Shown piece after piece: positions 1-6,333 of a stretch of DNA of 17,760 nucleotides (positions within the stretch are counted from its first letter, which is position 1; every line of letters starts with the position of its first letter). The notes beneath the pieces are model-generated. The model was not told the DNA's origin and did not search any database. It saw only the letters and a program-made list of their open reading frames with translations. Source of the DNA: JBCDBY01 sp039182715 (GTDB lineage Bacteria; Planctomycetota; PLA2); assembly GCA_039182715.1 (NCBI GenBank), contig JBCDBY010000055.1, forward strand, positions 1 through 17,760, given 5' to 3'. A program made the position numbers and the translations under genes.

Positions 1-232
1 CCGATTGCGTGAGAACGACGAACAACAGCCGGCCATCCATCTCGGTTGCGGTGGGGAGTCGGGTGGCGATCGGAAGATCGCGGTTCCACACCCCGTGCCC
101 GTTGCCGACCGCCATGGGCAGGGATAGCAGGAAGAGGATCAGCAGCGAGAGCACGCCGCCGCCCACGACCACGACGACCCAGCTCGTGGGCACGAGCGAA
201 GCGTCGAGGAGGTGGAGGCGGCGCTTGCGCAT
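1..232 (-). CDS. N-terminal part of a membrane-anchored protein (partial, runs off the left edge)
   Basis: The gene reads leftwards from ATG 232 and is still open at base 1, giving 77 residues. An in-frame TAG five codons upstream of the ATG fixes the start. The sequence begins with a short basic stretch (MRKRRLHLLDASLVP), followed by one strong hydrophobic segment at about residues 18-42. After that comes LPIATRLPTATEMDG and then LLFVVLTQ, which looks like the start of a beta strand. A short basic N-terminus, a single membrane helix, then LPxA and a VxL-type strand is the plan of ExbD/TolR-like proton-channel subunits. However, the usual Asp inside the helix is not clearly placed, so I treat this only as a resemblance. 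There is no obvious Shine-Dalgarno sequence. A TAGGAT hexamer lies 12 nt upstream of the start. Confidence 0.6.
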   Translation of the reverse strand, partial: MRKRRLHLLDASLVPTSWVVVVVGGGVLSLLILFLLSLPMAVGNGHGVWNRDLPIATRLPTATEMDGRLLFVVLTQS

Positions 233-244
233 GGGGCTCGCTTG

Positions 245-250
245 ATCCTA
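245..250 (-). promoter_or_regulatory. Possible -10 hexamer for the partial left-edge gene
   Basis: On the minus strand this reads TAGGAT, 12 nt before ATG 232. It fits TANNNT but no -35 element is visible, and the spacing is looser than at the better examples in this window. Confidence 0.2.
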
Positions 251-328
251 CGCCGCGCAGGCCGTCAGCATTCGCATCCTCGGCTTTCCGGGTCCGTGGG
301 TACGGAATCGGGGCTTGATCGGGAGCGG

Positions 329-334
329 TAGACT
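329..334 (+). promoter_or_regulatory. -10-like hexamer placed for a leaderless transcript (methyltransferase)
   Basis: TAGACT is followed by exactly 6 nt and then ATG 341. A start site 6-7 nt after the hexamer would fall on or beside the A of the ATG. No -35 consensus is visible. The 17-nt block from GGTA to ATG closely resembles the one before the gene at 3716. Confidence 0.4.
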
Positions 335-340
335 TCGCGT

Positions 341-1102
341 ATGGCGGACCAACGCGAGTACTGGGACTACTTCCTCGAGTTGCACAGCGGCAACCCGCAG
401 GAGGGGCCGGGTGAGTTCGAGGCGACGCGGCGGGCGTTCGGGCTTGTCGACGGTCTGTCCTCGTCGCCGCGCATCCTCGATCTCGGGTGCGGGCCGGGAC
501 GGCAGACGCTCGATCTGCTTCGGTTGACGAACGGGACGGTCACGGCGGTCGACAGCCACGCGCCGTTCCTCGAGCAACTGCAGCGGTCGGCTGCCGAACA
601 GGGTGTGGCGGACCGTGTCACGACGGTCGTTGCGGACATGGCGACACTCGACCTCGAGCCGGCGTCGTTCGATCTCGTCTGGTCGGAGGGCGCACTCTAT
701 GCGATCGGTTTCGAGGCGGGGCTCCAGCTCGCGTTTCGCATGCTGCGCCCCGGGGGATCGCTGGCCGCTTCGGAGCTCACACGCCTGCGGCCCGGTGGCC
801 CCGCGGAGGCGGTCGAGTTCTGGGAGACGGAGTACCCGGCCATCCGCGATGTCGACGGCAACCTGGCGCTGCTCGACGCGGCCGGCTACGAACGCGTCGG
901 CCACTTCGTCCTGCCGGAGTCCGCGTGGCGCGCCTACTACGAGCCCCTCGCGGCGAAGTTCGAAGCGTTCCGGACGCAACACGCCGAGAATCCGACCGCG
1001 CTCATGGTGCTGGCGCACGAAGCGAAGGAGCAGGCGATGTACTTCCTCGCCTCCGAGTTCTACGGCTACGTGTTCCACGTCGCGCGGCGACCGGCGCGCT
1101 GA
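341..1102 (+). CDS. Class I SAM-dependent methyltransferase
   Basis: This 253-residue soluble protein has the Rossmann-fold methyltransferase core. Motif I is ILDLGCGPGRQT (residues 45-56), which binds the SAM methionine end. It is followed by VTAVD with an acidic residue at 71 expected to hold the ribose hydroxyls. Next come VVADMATL at about 96-103 and FDLVWSEGALYAIGF. The post-core MLRPGGSLAASEL strand-loop is typical of the Methyltransf_11/25 (UbiE-like) group. The substrate cannot be read from the sequence: these proteins act on small molecules, lipids or occasionally proteins. No Shine-Dalgarno sequence precedes ATG 341. A TAGACT hexamer ends 6 nt before it, suggesting leaderless transcription. 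The gene stands alone, divergent from the left-edge gene across a 108-nt spacer. Confidence 0.88.
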   Translation: MADQREYWDYFLELHSGNPQEGPGEFEATRRAFGLVDGLSSSPRILDLGCGPGRQTLDLLRLTNGTVTAVDSHAPFLEQLQRSAAEQGVADRVTTVVADMATLDLEPASFDLVWSEGALYAIGFEAGLQLAFRMLRPGGSLAASELTRLRPGGPAEAVEFWETEYPAIRDVDGNLALLDAAGYERVGHFVLPESAWRAYYEPLAAKFEAFRTQHAENPTALMVLAHEAKEQAMYFLASEFYGYVFHVARRPAR

Positions 1103-1182
1103 CCGGCGCATCGGTCTTTCGCGTGCAGGGCGCAGGTCGCGTCGGCGGATTCGATCCGTCGCACGTGGACGAAGCGGGGGGC

Positions 1183-1188
1183 TAGCAT
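1183..1188 (+). promoter_or_regulatory. -10-like hexamer 22 nt upstream of the lipoprotein start
   Basis: TAGCAT ends 22 nt before ATG 1211. A start site about 7 nt downstream would leave a short 5' leader containing the purine-rich Shine-Dalgarno run at about 1197-1205. No convincing -35 is seen. Confidence 0.35.
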
Positions 1189-1210
1189 GGGCAACCAAGG
1201 GGGGGACGCC

Positions 1211-3253
1211 ATGACTCGCGCTCGACTGTTCGTGCTCGTCTGGATTCTGGCCGCGTGCGCGGAGCCGGTCCGGGAGGACCGCACCATCGCGTGGTCCGCG
1301 CAGGGCCACGCCGTCGGTTTCCAGCACGGCGACAACGGCGTGTTCCTTGCGGATGCGGACGGAGGAAAGCTCGAACGCATCTTCGAGCCGGGCGAGAAGG
1401 TCATCGCGACCAGCACGCCGCTCTGGTCCCCGGCCGGCGATGCGGTGGTCTTCGCCGCGGCGCGTTCCCTCGAGCCGTCCGGCGGGCATCCGCGCCTGCA
1501 GCGCATTCTCGGTCTCGCGTCCGATCCGGCGGGCGACTACTTCCTGCAGGTGCCGGTCGTCTACACCTGCTACCTGCGTCGGGGTGACGAACAGCCGGTC
1601 GCGCTCTTCCAGGCATCGTGCGACCACGTGGGATACGTCGCTGCCAACCTCGCGGTGCAATGGCATCCGGACGGGAGACAGGTCTATTTCCTCAACGGTC
1701 GGGAGCTGCACACGTTCGAGCTCGCGACCGAGATACGCGCGAAGGTGTTCGGCAGGGGCTCGGACGCCATGATCTTCGACGTCTCGGCCGATGGGCGTCT
1801 GCTCTGCCTGGCGGGAAGCAGGGAGGCGAAGACGCAGGATGGCCTTTGGGTTCGAGGGACGGAGGGAGACTGGTGGCGAGTCCCGGTCGCGTTGGGGCCG
1901 GGCGCGTCGCTGCTGGAACGGCTGCGCGCCGCGCGGCCCGCCGTCTCGCCGGACGGCTCCCGCTTCGCGTTCGTGAACGCCGGCACGCAGCTCACGATCG
2001 GCTCCTTCCAGGGCCGCGCGGTGCAGCGGGCTGCCGAGACGGAGGGCGCCATGCGCGACTTGCGTTGGCATCCCGACGGGGAGCGGATCGGTCTCGTCGT
2101 GGAGCACGACCTGCACTTCTTCCACCCGAAGACCGGGCTGGGAGAGCCGGTGAGCGATGCGCCGGTCACCCGGTTCGCCGGCTGGAACGCGACCGGTCGG
2201 CGGCACGCCTACCTCGCGCGGGAGACGCCGCGCGTCGAGCCGATGGAGTGCTGGGCATTCCTGCTCTGGCCCGACCCGCAGGCACGCAACACCGTGCATA
2301 TCGACGGTCAGCAGCGTTTCGCCGGGATGCGCGTGACCTTCCCGGAGTGGTCCCCGCGCGACGACAAGCTCTCGCTCTGGTTCACGTTTCATCCGACGCA
2401 CCGTTCTGCGCTGTCGCGCATGTTCGGCTGGGGATTGCGGCCCGGCGATCCTGCGGCGATCTTCGAGCCCGATACCGGGACCATCTCCTGGATGGCCGTG
2501 AACCCGCTCGAGGAGGTGCAGATCGGCCACTACCACCTGCTGCGGCGGGAGCCGCAGAAGGCGTGGGCGCGATACGAGAAGGCGGCTGCCGGCGAAACGG
2601 ACGTGCCGGGCCACCCGCGCGACTTCCCGCTCTTCCTGTCGATCTGCCTGCGGGAGCTGGGGCGAGAGGAGGAAGCGCAGGAGGCGCTCGCCCGATTCCA
2701 GAGGGAGTTCGTGCCTGCGTCGGAAGGGGCGCGCGGACCGGTGCCCGGACCGGAGTCGTTCGACCTCTCCACCTTCGAAGGCAAGCTGGTGCGCGCGCTC
2801 TACGCGGGCGAGGTGTTCCTCAGCCTCGATCGCATCGAAGAGGGCGAGGCGTACTTCCGCGCGCCAACGGACGACCCCGACACGCGTCTCGCCCGGCGCA
2901 TCGTGCTGGGGCAGTTCCTTCTCCTGCAGAAGCGATACGCGGAGTATGCGGAGCTCGCCGGTGACGGGGCTCGGTCGCTCATGACCCGCGAGGCGGCGGA
3001 GGGTTCGTGGGGCGGCATGCTGCTCGACGGGGCTCGGTTCCTCCACTTCGCTCCGCTGACCAGCCAGGATTTCCTGTCGAAACTCGACGACGAGACGGTC
3101 CAACGCCTCCAGCGGATCTGGAAGCGGCTCCCGAACCGCGAGGCGTACAGGTCCGCGTTCGCACGCCGTCTCGACCCCGATGCGGCCGGCGATGCGCCCG
3201 AGGGCTTCCCGTCGATCGAGCAGTTGCGGATGATGATGTCGGCGACGTGGTAA
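1211..3253 (+). CDS. Secreted lipoprotein with beta-propeller (PD40-like) and helical repeat regions
   Basis: I start the gene at ATG 1211 rather than the in-frame ATG 1187. The later ATG has a strong purine-rich Shine-Dalgarno run (AAGGGGGGG) just upstream and gives a clean lipoprotein signal peptide, MTRARLFVLVWILAACAEP, with lipobox LAAC and Cys16. The product is 680 residues. Residues up to about 350 carry repeated blades of the WSPDG type (LWSPAGD, QWHPDGR, VSPDGSR, RWHPDGE, GWNATGR). These are typical of TolB/PD40 beta-propellers. From about residue 430 onwards the sequence is helical and TPR-like (HYHLLRREPQKAWARYEKAAAG, ICLRELGREEEAQEALARFQ). The protein is expected to be lipid-anchored in the periplasm or outer membrane and to act by protein binding. 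I see no enzymatic motif and cannot name a partner. Confidence 0.82.
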   Translation: MTRARLFVLVWILAACAEPVREDRTIAWSAQGHAVGFQHGDNGVFLADADGGKLERIFEPGEKVIATSTPLWSPAGDAVVFAAARSLEPSGGHPRLQRILGLASDPAGDYFLQVPVVYTCYLRRGDEQPVALFQASCDHVGYVAANLAVQWHPDGRQVYFLNGRELHTFELATEIRAKVFGRGSDAMIFDVSADGRLLCLAGSREAKTQDGLWVRGTEGDWWRVPVALGPGASLLERLRAARPAVSPDGSRFAFVNAGTQLTIGSFQGRAVQRAAETEGAMRDLRWHPDGERIGLVVEHDLHFFHPKTGLGEPVSDAPVTRFAGWNATGRRHAYLARETPRVEPMECWAFLLWPDPQARNTVHIDGQQRFAGMRVTFPEWSPRDDKLSLWFTFHPTHRSALSRMFGWGLRPGDPAAIFEPDTGTISWMAVNPLEEVQIGHYHLLRREPQKAWARYEKAAAGETDVPGHPRDFPLFLSICLRELGREEEAQEALARFQREFVPASEGARGPVPGPESFDLSTFEGKLVRALYAGEVFLSLDRIEEGEAYFRAPTDDPDTRLARRIVLGQFLLLQKRYAEYAELAGDGARSLMTREAAEGSWGGMLLDGARFLHFAPLTSQDFLSKLDDETVQRLQRIWKRLPNREAYRSAFARRLDPDAAGDAPEGFPSIEQLRMMMSATW

Positions 3254-3278
3254 CCCGCGTGCGCTCCGAGTCCAATCC

Positions 3279-3695
3279 ATGGCCGCCCGCAAGCCGAAGC
3301 TCCTCACCGGTGGGAACCCGCAGATCCCCAAAGGCGACGGCGACGCGCCGGTGCAGGCCTACATCGCCGCGATGCCGGAGTGGAAGCGCGCGGTGGGGGA
3401 GCACCTCGATGCGCTGGTCGAACGCGTCGTACCGGACGTGCGCAAGGCGGTGCGCTGGAACGCGCCGTTCTACGGCGTCGAGGGACGCGGCTGGTTCTTC
3501 AGCCTCTACTGCTTCACGAAGTACGTGAAGATCACCTGGCACAACGGCGCGTCGCTCGATCCGGTGCCGCCCGGCGAGTCGAAGCATCCCGCCGTCCGCT
3601 ATCTGAAGATCCACGAGGAAGAGACCCTCGACGACGCGCAGCTCGCGGACTGGATTCGTCAGGCCGCAGCGCTTGCCGGCGAGGATCTCTTCTGA
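3279..3695 (+). CDS. DUF1801 (YdhG/YjbR-CyaY-like fold) protein
   Basis: This is a 138-residue soluble protein. It matches the DUF1801 pattern: an N-terminal amphipathic helix (VQAYIAAMPEWKRAVGEHLDALV), then VVPDVRKAVRWNAPFYG, the aromatic strands WFFSLYCFTKYVKITW, and a late RYLKIHEEETLDDAQLADWIRQA segment. The block from Arg-Lys-Ala through the Trp-Asn-Ala-Pro-Phe-Tyr is the most diagnostic part. The biochemical role of DUF1801 proteins is not established. Some members are annotated as iron-chaperone-like because the fold resembles frataxin. The gene begins 25 nt after the lipoprotein stop, with no clear Shine-Dalgarno sequence or -10, so it is probably read through from upstream. Confidence 0.82.
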   Translation: MAARKPKLLTGGNPQIPKGDGDAPVQAYIAAMPEWKRAVGEHLDALVERVVPDVRKAVRWNAPFYGVEGRGWFFSLYCFTKYVKITWHNGASLDPVPPGESKHPAVRYLKIHEEETLDDAQLADWIRQAAALAGEDLF

Positions 3696-3703
3696 CGAGC
3701 GGG

Positions 3704-3709
3704 TAAGCT
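3704..3709 (+). promoter_or_regulatory. -10-like hexamer placed for a leaderless transcript (peptidase-like gene)
   Basis: TAAGCT ends 6 nt before ATG 3716, inside the 20-nt gap after the DUF1801 gene. Context GGTAAGCTTCGCGCATG is almost the same as that before the methyltransferase start (GGTAGACTTCGCGTATG). Confidence 0.4.
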
Positions 3710-3715
3710 TCGCGC

Positions 3716-4519
3716 ATGCGCAGCCCGTGGATCGCGGCCGTTCTCAGTCTGCTTCTTTCGGGCCTGGGCCACCTCTATGCCGGCCTGCCGCGCAAAGCGC
3801 TCGCGTTCTATTTCGGCGAGATCGTCGCGTGGTTCGCATGGGTGCTGTGGCTGGTCATTCCGATCCCCGGACCGTGGAACATGATCGCGGGTGTCGGCGG
3901 CCTGCTCGGGTGGCGTCTTGCGACCAGCCTGCTCGCCTTCCGGGACGCGCGTCGCCAGCCGCCCTGTCGTGGTCGCCCGGCATGGGTCCGTTGGCCTGTC
4001 TACGCCGTCGTCTGGCTCGCGGGCTCGGTCGCCGCCGTCTACGCCGTCAATCCGACCTTTGTGCGCGTGTTCGAAGTGCGGGGAGGGGCGATGATGAACA
4101 CGATCCTCGCAGGAGAAGACGTGTTCGCCGTCCGTACGTTCTCCGGTTCTCCCCAGCGCGGGGAGGTGGTCGCGTTTCGGAAGCCCGACGACGTGCTCTT
4201 CGTCTTCCGGCTCGTCGGCCTGCCCGGCGAACGCGTCGAGGTTCGCGGCGGATACGCGTCGGTCGGCGGCCGGCGACTCGACGAACCCTACGTGTTTCGG
4301 GACAGCGCCGACTTCGCGGAGTATGGCCCGAAAGCCGTGCCCGCGGGCACCTACTTCTTCCTCGGAGATCGCCGCAATGCGTCACGCGACAGCCGCTCCG
4401 AGTACCCCGGCTTCGTCGCCACTGATCGCGTCTTCGCCCGTGTCCGCGCGATCTTCTGGTCCCGCGACCCCGAAACCGGCGCCATTCGCTGGGACCGCAT
4501 CGGCCGCAGGGTCCGCTAG
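3716..4519 (+). CDS. Signal peptidase I-like membrane protein lacking the catalytic Ser and Lys
   Basis: This 267-residue protein has two parts. Residues 1-112 are membrane-embedded: a first helix with GLGHLYAGLPRKA, typical of N-terminal extensions on some bacterial signal peptidases, further helices at about 28-50 and 55-73, and one at about 93-111. Residues 115-267 match the S26 signal peptidase I fold, including RLVGLPGERVEV (box D) and FFLGDRRNASRDSR (box E, around 215-227). Box B should read SM(M/x)PT but here reads AMMNT, with Ala125 (codon GCG at 4088) in place of the nucleophile Ser. Box D should have Lys-Arg but has Phe164-Arg165 in place of the general-base Lys. The 39-residue spacing between these positions matches the short, Bacillus SipS-type peptidases, so the alignment is secure. 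I infer a catalytically dead paralogue. Its start has a leaderless-type upstream hexamer. Confidence 0.83.
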   Translation: MRSPWIAAVLSLLLSGLGHLYAGLPRKALAFYFGEIVAWFAWVLWLVIPIPGPWNMIAGVGGLLGWRLATSLLAFRDARRQPPCRGRPAWVRWPVYAVVWLAGSVAAVYAVNPTFVRVFEVRGGAMMNTILAGEDVFAVRTFSGSPQRGEVVAFRKPDDVLFVFRLVGLPGERVEVRGGYASVGGRRLDEPYVFRDSADFAEYGPKAVPAGTYFFLGDRRNASRDSRSEYPGFVATDRVFARVRAIFWSRDPETGAIRWDRIGRRVR

Positions 4520-4522
4520 AGT
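4517..4522 (+). promoter_or_regulatory. -10-like hexamer overlapping the upstream stop codon
   Basis: TAGAGT shares its TAG with the stop of the peptidase-like gene and ends 7 nt before GTG 4530. The spacing fits the leaderless pattern seen elsewhere in the window. Confidence 0.33.
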
Positions 4523-4529
4523 GCTTTCC

Positions 4530-5081
4530 GTGATCGAGCTCCACCGCACTCCGGACGACGCGCCCGGCTTCGTCGACTTCGCCGAGCGCGTCGTCTGCGG
4601 GATCGTCGAGCGCGACCGGCCGCCGCGCGTGTACGTCGTCCACATCGACCGCTTCTTCGACTGGAAGTGGCTGCGCTTTCGCGGAAAGCGGGTGGGGGCT
4701 GTCGGGTACTGGGGCGTGCGCGAGAATCTCGGCATCCCCCCGTTCGTCCCGACGCGTGTCCTGCAGCAGGAGTGTTTCGTCCTCTCGAGCGATGGGGGTT
4801 CCTACGAGTCGATCAACGCGGATCCGCTGCACGTGCGCATCGAGAGCGCCGAGAACATCAAGCGGAAGGTCTCGCGCATCGCGCCCGATTCCGCGCTGTT
4901 CTGGTACTCCGGCAAGAGCCAAAGCACTGGCACCGGCGCGCTCATGGGCTACGTCCCGGGCCCGGAAGAACCCTGGACCTGGTATGCATCCTTCCGCGCC
5001 GACCCCACCTGGGAGATCGCGAAGGCGATGGACGTAACCCCCGACCAGCTCCGCACCCTCGCCGCCCCCGCCCCCTCGTAA
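4530..5081 (+). CDS. Protein of unknown function
   Basis: This is a 183-residue soluble protein from GTG 4530. GTG 4521 is in frame as well, but a TAGAGT hexamer at 4517-4522, overlapping the upstream stop, sits 7 nt before GTG 4530 and favours the later start. I do not recognise the family. Visible features are an N-terminal helix (PGFVDFAERVVCGIVE), a strand PRVYVVHIDRFFDWKW, a basic and aromatic WLRFRGKRVGAVGYWG stretch, a mixed middle region with many Ser and Asn residues, and a Pro/Ala-rich tail. There is no signal peptide, no membrane helix, and no zinc or nucleotide motif. The real-gene call rests on uninterrupted reading, coherent composition and tight packing (10 nt) behind the preceding gene. 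The large number of Trp, Tyr and Phe residues argues against a shadow frame. Confidence 0.7.
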   Translation: MIELHRTPDDAPGFVDFAERVVCGIVERDRPPRVYVVHIDRFFDWKWLRFRGKRVGAVGYWGVRENLGIPPFVPTRVLQQECFVLSSDGGSYESINADPLHVRIESAENIKRKVSRIAPDSALFWYSGKSQSTGTGALMGYVPGPEEPWTWYASFRADPTWEIAKAMDVTPDQLRTLAAPAPS

Positions 5082-5105
5082 CGGGCCCAGCGATCCACGC
5101 CGATC

Positions 5106-5215
5106 GATGCAAGAGGTGCATCAGACGAGTCAGTCCGGAGGTCCTGAGACTCCGGCCGTGTCAGATCGCAGCGCGGAGGGCGCTGAGGTCTCGCCGAGTT
5201 CGCGGAAATCTTCCG
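5106..5215 (+). repeat. Divergent or partial third copy of the hairpin repeat
   Basis: It begins with the same hairpin as the two full copies: GATGCA (5106-5111), loop AGAGG, TGCATC (5117-5122). Four perfect short stems follow within about 110 nt. They are hairpin 1 itself, CCGGAG/CTCCGG (5135-5140 with 5150-5155), CAGCGC/GCGCTG around loop GGAGG (5169-5185), and CGGAA/TTCCG (5203-5207 with 5211-5215). The last resembles hairpin 3 of the full copies. The middle does not align with them, so only hairpin 1 is clearly homologous. Confidence 0.5.
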
Positions 5216-5295
5216 AACGCTTACCCCTCTCCGTCCGATTCGCGGCGAACAAGACCTCCGTCAACGCAGGGAATGAATGGCGACCAAGCCCGCTC

Positions 5296-5330
5296 GGCCC
5301 CTAGCTCCGAGCCCCTGGCCCCTAGCTCCC
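5296..5330 (+). repeat. Heptamer array, 5 units, left of repeat copy A
   Basis: Five 7-nt units in exact register: GGCCCCT, AGCTCCG, AGCCCCT, GGCCCCT, AGCTCCC (consensus RGCYCCN). The array abuts the hairpin repeat. It resembles the heptameric short tandemly repeated (STRR) sequences known from cyanobacteria in form, though not in sequence. Confidence 0.7.
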
Positions 5331-5331
5331 C

Positions 5332-5425
5332 ATGCAAGAGGTGCATCATGTGGCGCGCATAAGTCTGGTCGGGGACTCGACGTATGCGCGCCAGGTGCGG
5401 ATTCGATTCCGCACTTTTCCACAGC
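5332..5425 (+). repeat. Three-hairpin dispersed repeat, copy A (94 nt; possible small RNA or terminator)
   Basis: Hairpin 1 is ATGCA/TGCAT around AGAGG (5332-5346). Hairpin 2 has perfect 10-nt arms, GGCGCGCATA (5352-5361) and TATGCGCGCC (5383-5392), with a 21-nt loop. Hairpin 3 is GTGCGGA (5395-5401) and TCCGCAC (5408-5414), followed at once by TTTT. Copy B (12448-12540) keeps all arms of hairpins 1 and 2. It differs mainly in the hairpin 2 loop and in and around hairpin 3, where pairing is kept with G-U pairs. The final hairpin plus T run looks like an intrinsic terminator. The copy lies about 100 nt upstream of folE2. Confidence 0.8.
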
Positions 5426-5444
5426 CCCGGCTCATCAGAGCCAC

Positions 5445-5479
5445 TGCTCCTGGCCCCTAGCCCCTGGCCCCCAGCCTCC
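5445..5479 (+). repeat. Heptamer array, 5 units, right of repeat copy A
   Basis: Five units in register: TGCTCCT, GGCCCCT, AGCCCCT, GGCCCCC, AGCCTCC. They are the same family as the array at 5296-5330, so copy A of the hairpin repeat is bracketed by two similar arrays. Confidence 0.65.
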
Positions 5480-5511
5480 CTCCGTAAGTGGCCCCCGACC
5501 CCGCCAAGCGC

Positions 5512-5517
5512 TACGGT
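5512..5517 (+). promoter_or_regulatory. Possible -10 hexamer upstream of folE2
   Basis: TACGGT ends 10 nt before ATG 5528. An overlapping TACGGG at 5517-5522 ends 5 nt before it. Neither is at the favoured 6-8 nt distance, so this is weak. Confidence 0.2.
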
Positions 5518-5527
5518 ACGGGTCTTG

Positions 5528-6328
5528 ATGGACCGCCCGTTCAAGCCCCTCGCCGACATCCAGAGCTCGCCGGACACGCGTCGTATCCCGATCGACCGGG
5601 TCGGTGTGCGCGGGCTCCGGCACCCCGTGCGCGTGCGCGACCGGGCGGGTGGCGAGCAGGGGACGGTCGCGACGTTCACCATGAACGTCTCGCTGCCGCA
5701 CGAGTTCAAGGGCACGCACATGTCGCGCTTCGTCGAGGTGCTCAACGCCGAAGACGGGCCGATCTGCGTCGAAACCTTCCTCGACATGCCGCGCGAGGTG
5801 GGCGAGCGCCTTGACGCCGCCTACAGCCACGTCGAGATGGAGTTCCCCTACTTCATGAACAAGCGCGCGCCGGTCACCGGCGCCGCCGGCATGGTGGACT
5901 ACCTCGTCGCGTTCATCGGCGAGCTCGCGCCGGAAGGCACGCGCCAGCTCATTCGCGTGCGGGTTCCGATCGCCAGCCTCTGTCCCTGTTCGAAGGAGAT
6001 CTCCGAGCGCGGCGCGCACAACCAGCGCGGCCACGTGACGGTCACCGTCGAGCTCAAGCGCTTCGTCTGGATCGAGGAGGTCATCGAGCTCGTCGAGGGC
6101 GCGGCCTCCTGCGATCTGTACGCCGTGCTCAAGCGCCCCGACGAGAAATTCGTCACCGAGCAGGCCTACGACAACCCGAAGTTCGTCGAGGACATCGCGC
6201 GCGACGTCGCGGTGGCGCTCAACGCGGAGTCACGCATCGGCGAGTACCGCGTCGAGGTCGAAAACTTCGAGTCGATCCACAACCACAACGCGTACGCGGA
6301 AATCCGCGGGCGTAGTGGGGAGTCGTGA
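5528..6328 (+). CDS. folE2: GTP cyclohydrolase FolE2 (type IB)
   Basis: This 266-residue enzyme opens GTP to 7,8-dihydroneopterin triphosphate, the first step towards tetrahydrofolate and, in many bacteria, queuosine. The signature is SLCPCSKEIS (150-159) with the active-site Cys in PCSK at 154. It is followed by GAHNQRGH (162-169), supplying the metal/substrate His164. VTEQAYDNPKFVED (209-222) carries the conserved Glu211, and the C-terminal ESIHNHNAY (248-256) is typical of the family. Length fits FolE2 (about 255-300). FolE2 works with metals other than zinc, whereas FolE needs zinc. I see no Zur-type operator upstream. ATG 5528 begins the conserved MDRPFKPLADIQSS block, so longer in-frame starts in the repeat region are rejected. 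The stop codon lies inside a 7-nt repeat block. No other folate gene is adjacent. Confidence 0.95.
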   Translation: MDRPFKPLADIQSSPDTRRIPIDRVGVRGLRHPVRVRDRAGGEQGTVATFTMNVSLPHEFKGTHMSRFVEVLNAEDGPICVETFLDMPREVGERLDAAYSHVEMEFPYFMNKRAPVTGAAGMVDYLVAFIGELAPEGTRQLIRVRVPIASLCPCSKEISERGAHNQRGHVTVTVELKRFVWIEEVIELVEGAASCDLYAVLKRPDEKFVTEQAYDNPKFVEDIARDVAVALNAESRIGEYRVEVENFESIHNHNAYAEIRGRSGES

Positions 6329-6333
6329 GCGAG

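Larger units (their letters stand above)
5082..5527. other. 446-nt gene-free region packed with hairpins and heptamer repeats
   Basis: No reading frame here looks like a protein gene. The stretch holds, in order: a partial copy of the hairpin repeat (5106-5215), plain sequence to about 5295, a heptamer array (5296-5330), a full copy of the hairpin repeat (5332-5425), a second heptamer array (5445-5479), and a short spacer with a possible -10 before folE2. It is the least gene-like and most structured part of the window. Confidence 0.75.

Noticed and set aside
315..334. TTGATC at 315-320 as a -35 for the methyltransferase promoter
   Set aside because: Only 8 nt separate it from TAGACT, too short for a -35/-10 pair.
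1187..1210. ATG 1187 as the lipoprotein start
   Set aside because: The next in-frame ATG at 1211 has the Shine-Dalgarno run and gives a standard lipoprotein signal peptide. The ATG at 1187 overlaps the -10-like hexamer.
248..3331. A 1027-codon open frame on the minus strand, antisense to the methyltransferase and lipoprotein genes
   Set aside because: Its translation is Arg-rich and low-complexity, with no domain or signal sequence. The plus-strand frames have clear methyltransferase and propeller motifs. Long antisense frames are expected at this GC content.
5107..5304. A 65-codon frame starting at the ATG inside hairpin 1 of the partial repeat copy
   Set aside because: The start is just the repeat. 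The frames opening at this ATG in the three copies give related first residues (MQEVH) but then diverge or stop, and differences between copies follow the hairpins rather than codons.
5415..5424. TTTTCCACA at the ends of the repeat copies as DnaA boxes
   Set aside because: It is one mismatch from TTATCCACA, but there is only one site per copy, with no cluster, no AT-rich region and no dnaA or dnaN nearby. It is better explained as the tail of hairpin 3.
5384..5527. An N-terminal extension of folE2 into the repeat region
   Set aside because: FolE2 proteins align from MDRPFKPLADIQSS onwards. The extension would encode repeat and heptamer sequence.
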